Assembly: GCA_001275005.1 (NCBI GenBank)
Contig: JWZX01000704.1
Location: 1-10,621 of the forward strand
DNA from: Chrysochromulina tobinii
Taxonomy: Eukaryota > Haptophyta > Prymnesiales > Chrysochromulinaceae
DNA length: 10,621 nt
Direction: 5' to 3'
In this document: positions 1 to 7,400 of the stretch, piece by piece
Layout: each line of letters opens with the position of its first letter
How positions within the stretch are numbered: position 1 is the stretch's first letter
The notes under the pieces: model-generated
What the model was told of the DNA's origin: nothing
The model's database searches: none
The model's input: only the letters and a program-made list of their open reading frames with translations
Made by a program: the position numbers and the translations under genes

Positions 1-108
1 GCTCCGGCGGCAGCAGCGCAGGCGGCGGCAGCGCAGGCGGCAGCCGCGGCAGCGCCACAGGGAAATCCGGCGGCTGCGGCAGCGGCGGCGGCGGCGCCGA
101 CACCACCC
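1..108 (+). repeat. Ala/Gln-rich low-complexity linker in the coding frame
   Basis: In the open frame, the first 36 codons are almost all Ala with scattered Gln and Pro, built from GCG/GCA/GCC and CAG codons. This lies just before the conserved STESFKVLTEC block, where human TRRAP has a variable linker between N-terminal HEAT repeats. It is probably a flexible, length-variable tract. It cannot be the protein's true start because no stop precedes it and the conserved N-terminal repeats are absent. Confidence 0.7.
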
Positions 109-3100
109 GCGGTCGCCGCGATGCCAAGCCTCGGAGACGGCATCGCGCCGGTAGCCGACCCATCGCAGGCGGGCTCGAAGCAGACGGCCCCGGGCGTGCT
201 CACGCGCTCTACTGAGTCCTTCAAGGTGCTCACCGAATGTCCGCTGATCGTGATGCTCCTCTTCCAGCTCTACCCGCGCTACATCCAGGTGACCATCCCG
301 TCGCTCATCCCGATGATGGTGCAGACGCTTGCCCTCCGCCCGCCGCGCGGCTCGGCGCGCCATCGGCTCGCATGTGCCGACTTCATGGCGGCACAGGTCA
401 AGACGCTCTCCTTCCTGACGTACCTGCTCCGTGCCTTCGCCGACTTAATGCGCCAGTACCAAGAGTCGATCCCCAAGTGCGTGATCCAGTTGCTGCTCAT
501 GTGCCCGCCCGAGTCGGCCTCGATCCGCAAGGACATCCTCGTCGCGACGCGCCACATCCTAGCCACCGACTTCCGTGTGGGCTTCTTCTCACAGATCGAC
601 GTGCTGCTCGACGAGAAGGTTCTGATCGGCTCTGGCGCGTCGGCGGCGGCGCGCTCACACGAAACGCTCCGGCCGCTTGCGTGCTCGACGCTCGCCGACC
701 TCGTGCACCACGTGCGCGGCGAGCTCGGGATCAAGCACCTCTCGCGCGTCGTCTACATCTTCTCGTGCAACATCCATGACTCGTCGCTTCCCATTGGAAT
801 CCAGACGACCTCGGTCCGGCTGCTGCTCAATTTGGTCGAAAACATCTTCCACAAGAACGACGCCGAGGGGCGCGCGCTGCTCGTGCGCATCCTGCACTGC
901 CTCGTGTGCAAGTTCGCCACGTTCAAGGGCCAGATCGCCAAGCAGATCGAGGCGCGCAAAAAGGAAATGGACGAGGCCGACGCCGCCAAGGGCGAGGGTG
1001 GCGCGCCGGCGCCCGCGGTGGTGGCGGCGATCACGGACTCGAGCGCGCTCGCCGATCCGGCGGCGATGGCGGTGCTCGAGAAGGCGAAGGCGGTGGATAA
1101 GGATAAGGGCGGCGACAAGGACGGCAAGGGCGATAAGAGGACGGAGAGCAAGGAGGTGAAGCAGATGCTCAAGACGATGATCCTGGGCGTGAAGACGGTC
1201 GTGTGGTCCGTCTCGAACTCTCGCCAGCCGCAGTCGGCGGGCGCCCAAAAGGGCATGTCCGAGTCGGAGTGCCTGCTTGTGGCGCGGCTGCTCAAGAGCG
1301 GCCTCGAGTGCTTCGCCATCTACTCGTCCGGCCCCGAGGCGTCGTCTCAGGAGGAGAAGGATGTTCTCGACTATTTTGCGGGCGTCTTCACGGTGCTCGA
1401 CGTGCGCAACTTCACGCAGGTCTTCTCGCAGCAGGTCGGCTTCATGTACACGCGCGTGCTCAAGAATAACACGATGTCGACCATGCTGCAGCACTTTCTC
1501 GCCAACTCAACGGTCTCGCGCGCCTTTGCGGACCTGCTGCTCGCCTTTCTTGTCGAGCGCATCGGAGCGCTTGGCAACCCTGATGATCCGTCCGCGGCGG
1601 TGCTGCTCCGGCTCTTCAAGCTCGTCTTCGGCTCCGTCACTCTCTTCCCTGAAAACGAGCCGCTGCTGCGTCCGCACCTGCCCACGATCGTCACGCAGGC
1701 TATGCGGCACGCCGCACACGCCGCGCAGCCCGCCAACTTCTTCTCGCTGCTGCGCGCCCTCTTCAAATCGATCGGTGGGGGCAAGTTTGAGCAGCTCTAC
1801 AAGGAGTTCCTGCCCCTGCTGCCCTCTCTGCTCCAGGGCCTCATCGGCGCGCATGCGGCCTCGCACCAGCTGCACGTGCGCGAGCTGCTGCTCGAGCTGT
1901 GCCTCACGCTGCCCGCACGCCTCTCGTCGCTCCTGCCGTACCTGCAGCTGCTCATGCGGCCGGTGCTGCATGCGCTGCGCGCGTCGCACGAGCTCATCTC
2001 ACTCGCGCTGCGCACGCTCGAATTTTGGATTGACCATCTGCATCCAGGCTTCCTCGCCCCGCTGCTTTCGCCCGTGATGCGGCAGCTGCTGCTCGCGCTC
2101 ACGCAGCAGCTGCTGCCCGCGCCGCACCCATTCGGTCCGTCGGCTCTGCGCATTCTGGGCAAGCTCGGCGGCCGTAACCGGCAGTCGCTGCACATGCGCG
2201 AGCCCCTCCCGTGCACTGGCACGGCTGCGCCCATCTTCTCCGTCCTCATCCCGCCGCTCGTGGCGCCGGGCACACTCACCGATGCCAGCGCGCCGGCGGG
2301 CGCCACCAGGCCCGCTACGCCGATCAAGCTGCCACTCGACGCGGTGCTCGAGAGGGCGCTCGACCTGCTGCAGACGGGCGGCAAGCCGCCGAAGCCCACG
2401 CCGCCCTCGTCCTTCTCGTCCTCATCGTCGGCGGCCGCTGGGTCCGCCGCCGCCGTCGCTGTGCAGGCGGCCGCCGACGCACCGTTGAAGGAGGCGTTCT
2501 CTCTCGTGCGTGCGTGCGTCTGCCGCCTCGTGACAGCGGCCGCTGACGCCCCTGTCGCCGCCGACGCGAAGATCGCCATTCATGGCGTCGCCGATGCGAT
2601 GATGGTGGATGCGATGGAGGTGGACAGGGCCTCAACGGCCGCGGGCTCCAAAGACCTGGTGATGTGGACTGTCGATGTCAAGCCCGTGGCCTCCGCGGCT
2701 GACGGAGCCCCGGCGACGGCGATCACTATCAAGGCGATCGAACGTTTCGAGGCCGAAGAGGCGATGCTCGCGACGCTCTACCGTTCGATTACGCTCGCCG
2801 CCGCGTCGCCAGCGCTGCAGGAGCAAGCAACCGAGCTCCTCGTCAGTCTCGCGCGCCACACGGCCCTTCTCATCCAGGCCGAGGCTGGAGAGGGCGCGCC
2901 GGCGACGACTCGGCTCTCGGCGCGCCCTCGGTGCTTTGTGCAGGGGCTGCTCGGCGCGCTCGGCACCTCCTCGCTGCCCGAGCTGCCGAGCCGCGTCCTC
3001 GACGCGCTCACGGCCCTTCTCGATGCGGTGGGCACCGTCGCCGCCGGCAGCGTCCCGCACGGCGATGCCGCGGCCGCGGAGGCCGCATCCGAATCGATGC

Positions 3101-3780
3101 GCTGCGCTGTCGGCGAAGACCTCTTCGAGTCTCTCGTGCACCTCTGCTACACGTGCGAGTCGCCGTGCCGCTCGGCGGTGCTCAAGGCACTCCAGCTCAT
3201 GTGCGAGACGCTGCCCGCGCACTGGGTGCTTTCGCACGAGATGGCGCTCTCGGCGGCGCTCCTGCACCTGTGCGAAGACCTCGCACGCCCAGACGATGCG
3301 GCCGCGAGCTCCGCGCTCCTCGTGGTCGCGATGAAGCGCTGCCACGGCGCTGACGCTCCCGCGACGCTCGCGGCCGAGTCGCCCGCCGTCTCGAAGCGCG
3401 TGGTCGCGGTGCTGGCATCCGGCCTCTCTGCGTGCTCGGGCGGCACACGGGAGGCGGCCAAGATGGCACTGCGCACACTCGCGGGGCTGCTCGACGTCAA
3501 GGTGGGGGAGCTCCTTGCGCCTCTGCGTGACTCGCACCTGGCGCCGCTGCTCGCGCGCAAGCTGCGGGCGCTCGCGCTGCCCACACAGGTGGCCGTGACC
3601 GAGGCGGTCTCCTTCTGCCTCAAGGAGTCATCTCACGGCGAGGGCGCCGCCGAGCTGCTGCCCCTCGGGCCGCCGCTGCTCTCGTTTCTCACGGACGCGC
3701 TTCTCTCGGCCGAAGGCGAGGAGACGGGCCGTGACCAGCCGAGATTGCTCGGTCCCTACGCGCGCGGCATCTCGCTCGAC
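1..3780 (+). CDS. TRA1: Tra1/TRRAP-like HAT-complex scaffold, exon A (5'-partial; N-terminal HEAT solenoid)
   Basis: Tra1/TRRAP is a nuclear, catalytically dead PIKK that bridges transcription activators to the SAGA and NuA4/TIP60 acetyltransferases. The frame starting at base 1 is open, so the ATG at 121 is internal; an Ala/Gln-rich linker precedes it. Blocks I recognise from human TRRAP occur in the same order: STESFKVLTEC (208-240), RPLACSTLADLVHHVRGEL (670-726), VKQMLKTMILGVKTVVW (1156-1206), FKLVFGSVTLF (1615-1647), SIGGGKFEQLYKEFLPLLPS (1768-1827) and LGKLGGRNRQ (2155-2184). The rest is Leu-rich paired-helix sequence typical of HEAT repeats. About 1,260 codons are present and roughly 200 N-terminal residues are missing. 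The exon is taken to end at 3780, at a phase-0 GT donor, because conserved sequence resumes at 4401. Reading on reaches a stop at 3928-3930 through non-conserved sequence. Family assignment is very secure; exact boundaries are inferred. Confidence 0.95.
1081..1161 (+). other. Lys/Asp-rich charged insert in the HEAT solenoid
   Basis: These 27 codons read as an alternating Lys/Asp/Gly tract (core DKDKGGDKDGKGDKR), ending in a Lys/Glu-rich stretch that leads into the conserved VKQMLKTMILGVKTVVW block. Human TRRAP, as I recall it, has a Pro-rich run followed by a charged segment at this site, so the position is a tolerated disordered loop whose composition differs by lineage. The repeat-like DK pattern suggests local codon-repeat expansion. 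Any binding function is unknown. Confidence 0.6.
2392..2484 (+). repeat. Pro/Ser/Ala low-complexity insert
   Basis: After the conserved LGKLGGRNRQ block, the protein passes through a stretch of Lys-Pro, then consecutive Ser codons (2407-2430) and Ala-rich sequence with interspersed Gly, Val and Gln. It looks like a disordered loop. The conserved solenoid pattern is weak from about 2220 to 2740 and becomes clear again near 2750 (IERFEAEEAMLATLYRS). No specific motif is visible. Confidence 0.55.
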
Positions 3781-3786
3781 GTACGC
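3779..3786 (+). other. 5' splice donor (AC|GTACGC)
   Basis: The GT at 3781-3782 is followed by ACG, giving G at intron position +5, a common donor preference. It is the GT nearest the end of conserved sequence that lies in phase 0. An upstream GT at 3731 is in phase 1 and would need the AG at 4439-4440, deleting a conserved helix. Confidence 0.8.
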
Positions 3787-3791
3787 GGCCG

Positions 3792-3845
3792 CCCTCGCAG
3801 CTCCCTCGCAGCTCCCTACCTTGCCCCCCCCCAACTCCCTACCTT
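3792..3845 (+). repeat. Short C/T-rich direct repeats and a C9 run near the donor
   Basis: An 11-base unit CCCTCGCAGCT is repeated head to tail at 3792-3802 and 3803-3813. A second motif, CTCCCTACCTT, occurs at 3812-3822 and again at 3835-3845, separated by a run of nine C (3824-3832). This is slippage-prone simple sequence inside the intron. It has no coding pattern and sits next to the splice donor. Confidence 0.8.
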
Positions 3846-4073
3846 TTCCGCGTGGCAAGGGACGATTTCCTTAGTCTCGTTCGTCGTAGCAGCCAACAAC
3901 TGCTCTGACGATCACCTTAACTACTGCTGATGCCATCGCCCAACGGCCATGCTATGCTCGCTGCTGCGCCGCCGCCGCCGCTTCCCCTCTGCCGTCCCCA
4001 GCCGTGCCCCCAGCTGGCTGGCCGCCCACCTTTCTGTGAAGATAACACCACACTGGATCATTCAATCTCATTG

Positions 4074-4101
4074 CGGCCGCAACCGAAAGGTTTACTGGCC
4101 G
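4074..4101 (+). other. Potential RNA hairpin with GAAA tetraloop (copy 1)
   Basis: CGGCC (4074-4078) can pair with GGCCG (4097-4101). Inside it, AACC (4081-4084) pairs with GGTT (4089-4092) around a GAAA loop (4085-4088), leaving a small internal loop (GC opposite TACT). The perfect palindrome TTGCGGCCGCAA (4071-4082) overlaps and offers a competing fold. The structure is seen by eye only. Confidence 0.5.
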
Positions 4102-4224
4102 ACCACCGTGGGGCCTACCGAGAAAGACGCTGCAGCTGATTCCCTCTGCGCTGCTGCCTCTGCGCCGACCCTCTCTCTCCCTTTCTGTGAAGATAACACC
4201 ACACTGGATCATTCAATCTCATTG

Positions 4225-4252
4225 CGGCCGCAACCGAAAGGTTTACTGGCCG
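4225..4252 (+). other. Potential RNA hairpin with GAAA tetraloop (copy 2)
   Basis: This is the exact second copy of the hairpin at 4074-4101, shifted by 151 bases, with the palindrome at 4222-4233. Because both copies are identical, their shared structure is not independent evidence of conservation. Confidence 0.5.
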
Positions 4253-4320
4253 ACCACCGTGGGGCCTACCGAGAAAGACGCTGCAGCTGATTCCCTCTGC
4301 GCTGCTGCCTCTGCGCCGAC

Positions 4321-4400
4321 CCTCTCTCTTTCTCTCCCCTCTCTCCTCTCTTTCCCTGACGCGTCCCATGCGCTCTCCGCCCACCCCAACGCGTCCGCAG
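4321..4400 (+). other. Branch point, pyrimidine tract and 3' splice acceptor
   Basis: A nearly pure C/T run (4321-4355) leads to CTGAC at 4356-4360, a good branch-point match with its A at 4359, about 40 bases before the AG at 4399-4400. The segment after the branch point is also C-rich. GTGCGCCTGCGC follows and opens exon B exactly where conserved protein resumes. The next AG (4439-4440) would remove the conserved VRLRVVSIELLCAA helix. Confidence 0.75.
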
Positions 4401-7400
4401 GTGCGCCTGCGCGTCGTCTCCATCGAGCTGCTGTGCGCAGCGATGTCCTCCGAAGCGCTCAAGGCGCCTCCGCACAATGAGCTTCGCGGGCGCATGATTG
4501 CATGCTTCTTCAAGTCTCTCACGGTGCGCTCGGACGATGTGGTCGCGGTGGCGCGCAACGCGCTCGCGTACCTCATCGACGATATGAAGGAGAAGCTCCA
4601 GAAGGAGCTGCTGCAGTCGTCCCTCCGTCCCATTCTGCTCAACCTCGCCGACTACCGCAAGCTGTCGGTGCCATTGCTTCAGGGCCTCTCGCGCCTACTC
4701 TCGCTGCTGTCCAACTTTTTCAACCTGACGCTCGGGGAGAAGCTGCTCGAGCACCTGCGCCGCTGGACCGACCCCGAGACAGTCAACAAAGCAAAGGCCT
4801 TCAAACCGGGCGACGAGATCAAGATCCCGTGCGCCATCCTGGCGCTCTTCCACCTGTTACCGCCCGCTCCGGGCAAGTTGCTCGACCAGCTGGTCACTGT
4901 GACAATGGACCTCGATGCCGGGCTGCCCGGCTCGGCCCATGGCGGTCGCTTCTGGTCGCAGTACCGTGAGGCGCTCCTGCCGTACATGAATCGACACGCG
5001 CCCGAGGCGGTCGCGTACTTCCTCGACCGATTGCAAGAGACGCGCTTCTTCCGCATGCTCCTCTCGTACGTCAAATGTCCTGAGGCCGAGCCGGTGCGCA
5101 GGGAGCTCGCCAACCACGCGACGAAGCTCCTCATCTTCTCCTTCGAACCCCAGCACGCGGCCGTTGCCGCGGAGGCCGCGCGCCAAGCCGCGGCCGCCGC
5201 GGCGGCGGCGGCGGGCGCTCCGCCGCCGCCCGCGCCGCCCCCTCAAGCCCCGATCACCCCGGCCAAGGCGGCGGAGCTGCGCGTGCAGGGCATCGTGCTG
5301 GTGCACGCGCTGGTCAAGCGCGTACCCTCCTGGCTGCCCTCGCAGCCGGCGGTGCTCACCAAGCTGATCGAGCTGTGGCAGAGCGCCGAGCGCAAGCAGC
5401 GGCTTGGGCAGGAGGAGCACACGCCCCTCGACCAGCTCGGCGAGTCGAAGCTGCTTGTCAAGTGCTTCATGGCGTACTGCCGCTTCCACACTCAGAGCGG
5501 CAAGGGGCTGGGCGACCGGCAGGTGGAGCTTCTCTTCCTGATGCTCCCCATATTCTCGGAGCATTCGCTCGTCAACTATGGCTTCCTCAAAGCGTTTTAC
5601 CTCGAGGAGGTGGCCGTCACGTACGAGCCCAAGCACAAGGCGGCCATCGTGCGCCACTTTCTGACCCTCTTCTCGAAGCCCACGTGCCCGACCGAGGACA
5701 ACGTGCACGCGCTGCAGCTGCTCGTGTTGCCGCTGCTCACTGAGGCGTTCAAACGCGGCGAGGCGGGCGAGATGCTCGCGACCGACATCATCAACGCTGT
5801 GATCACGTCGCTCCTCGGCGGCGAGCATCTGCCCAATTACGACGAGGCGCTGCGCATCGAGCTGCTCAAGCTCGCCACGCTGCTCATCGAGCACGCGTCC
5901 GATCACCTCGTCGAGCACCGCAAGGAGCTCATCAAGTTTGCCTGGAACCATCTGAAGAGCGACGACACGCAGTCGAAGCAGTGCGCGTACGTCAACGTGT
6001 GCCGCTTCATTCAAGTGTACGACACGCCGCCCAAGATCATTCTGCAGGTGTACGTGGCGCTGCTGCGCACCTTCCAGCCGGACGCGCGCACCCTCGTCAA
6101 GCAGGCGCTCGACATCCTCACGCCCGCGCTGCCCAAGCGGCTGCCCGCGGGCGACCACAAGTACCCGACTTGGATCAAGTGGACCAAGAAGATCATCGTC
6201 GAGGAGGGACACTCGCTTCCACAACTCATCCACATCTTGCAACTCGTTGTGCGCCATCCCGCCCTCTTTTACTCCAGCTCTGCGCAGTTCGTGCCGCAGA
6301 TGGTCAACTCCCTCAACCGGATCGGGCTCTCGCCCAACTGCTCCGTTGAGAACCGGCGGCTCGCCGTCGAGCTCGCGGCGCTCATCATCGCATGGGAGCA
6401 CCAGCGCTGCTCGAACATCAAGCAGCCGCTGCCGGGGGCCGGCGCGCCCGACGCGGCAGCGGCACCAGCGGCTTCTGCGCCGCCTGCCGCGGCACCGGCG
6501 GCCGCTGCACCGCCCGCCGCTGCAGGCACGCCGCCGCCGGCCAATGCCGTGGTGCCCGCCGCAGCGCCGGCTGCAGCGACGATGCCGGTGGACGAAGAGT
6601 TCAAACCGTCGCCGGCCATCATCGAGGTGCTCATTAACTTCCTGATCCGCGTGGCACTGATCGCGGCCGATGGCAAGGACCCCGCTTCCCACACGCTCTC
6701 GGAGCAGTGCATCGGTCTCCTCGACGCAGGGCTCGCGGTCTGGCAGGATGCCAACATCAAGCTCGCCCACTTTGAGAAGCAGATCAGCTCGGCGCAGGAT
6801 CAGCTCTCGGCGCTGCTGACTGGCATCAGCGTGCTGCGCATCATCCTTCTCAAGCAGCCCTCCTTCTTCCTGCACTCACTCGGCGCGCTGCAGACGTTGC
6901 TCCGGCCCGCTTTCGAGACCCACATCAACGATCCGCGCATGGTCGCTGCCCTTTCGGCCTTCATCACCATTGCTGTGCCCGCGCTCGACACCGCTGCTAC
7001 CGTCTTCGCTTCGCAGGGCAACATCGCAGCGCTGCGTCGGTCGGCTGGAAGCACCGTACCGCCCAAGGCTGACCTCGAGGCCGCTTTCAAGCGCCTGCTT
7101 GGCGCCGCCGACGTGACGACGGGCCTACTCAGCTGGCATGAGGTGGCACAGGCGTGCCGTCATGACGAGACTCTGCGAGGGCTGCTCGGCCTCCCGAAGC
7201 AGCTCTCCTCGGCGCCGAAGACGGACGAGCCGAGCGTCGCGGGCGTCAAGCGCAGCGCCGACGGCAGCGCCGCCCCCACGCCCGAAGATCCGGCCGCCAA
7301 GCGAATCAAATTGGAGACCGGTGAGGTCGCACCGGGCGCTCCCGCGTCGGGCGCTGCACCGGGCGCTCGGGCACCGGCGGCCGTTGACGATGCGAGTGCC

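Larger units (their letters stand above)
4029..4329 (+). repeat. Perfect 150-base tandem duplication within the intron
   Basis: Bases 4029-4178 and 4180-4329 read as identical over 150 positions, with one extra base (4179) between them, a period of 151. The unit begins CCTTTCTGTGAAGATAACAC, is visibly less GC-rich than the surrounding DNA in its first half, contains a NotI-type palindrome and a GAAA-capped hairpin, and ends in a CTCTCTCT tract. The period is not a multiple of three and neither copy has conserved protein sequence, so it is non-coding. Zero divergence implies a very recent duplication, active homogenisation or an assembly artefact. Confidence 0.95.
3781..4400 (+). other. Spliceosomal intron, 620 bases, GT-AG, phase 0
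   Basis: Donor GAC|GTACGC follows codon-final base 3780. Acceptor CCGCAG|GTG precedes base 4401. Both exon frames are in phase 0 here, although exon A is read from bases 1 mod 3 and exon B from bases 0 mod 3, so removing the intron restores one frame. Protein across the join runs ...GISLD|VRLRVVSIELLCAA..., which matches the recalled human TRRAP pattern of a short acidic loop followed by a 'PLRIAALNALAA'-type helix. Retaining the intron gives a stop at 3928-3930 in the exon A frame, and the exon B frame is also stopped at 4137-4139. The interior shows no conserved protein. It holds C/T-rich simple sequence and a 150-base duplication. Confidence 0.87.

Noticed and set aside
121-123. ATG at 121 as the start of the protein
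   Set aside because: The frame is open upstream to base 1 without a stop, and the N-terminal HEAT repeats expected in this family are missing. It is an internal Met after an Ala-rich linker.
2632-3537. 301-codon reverse-strand open frame, and a similar one at 655-1494
   Set aside because: Both overlap conserved HEAT coding sequence on the forward strand and read as Arg/His/Glu-rich shadows.
3781-3930. Natural C-terminus at the stop 3928-3930
   Set aside because: The last 49 codons are C/T-rich simple sequence with no family match, and conserved Tra1 sequence resumes at 4401 in phase with a GT-AG intron.
4029-4329. Intronic box C/D snoRNA pair or tRNA-like repeat
   Set aside because: The C-like box has a mismatch, no terminal stem pairs the sequence before GTGAAGA with that after CTGA, and no tRNA T-arm or cloverleaf is present. 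Kept only as a structured repeat.
4029-4329. CRISPR-like array
   Set aside because: There are only two long direct copies with a one-base gap, within a eukaryotic intron. No spacers and no short regular repeats.
3731-4440. Alternative intron with donor at 3731 and acceptor at 4440 (phase 1)
   Set aside because: It keeps frame but deletes the conserved VRLRVVSIELLCAA helix. The 3781/4400 pair keeps it and has the better donor context.
3930-4480. Small forward frames across the intron repeats, giving the same short peptide twice
   Set aside because: The peptides arise only because the 150-base unit is duplicated. They have no conserved features, and the 151-base period shifts frame between copies.
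4857-6875. 672-codon reverse-strand open frame
   Set aside because: It lies opposite clear Tra1 coding sequence and has Arg/Leu/Glu/His-rich composition typical of the antisense of GC-rich codons. No recognisable domain.
7290-7316. Evolutionary link to Myc from the PAAKRIKLE motif
   Set aside because: Short basic import signals arise repeatedly. There is no bHLH-zipper sequence or other Myc feature around it.
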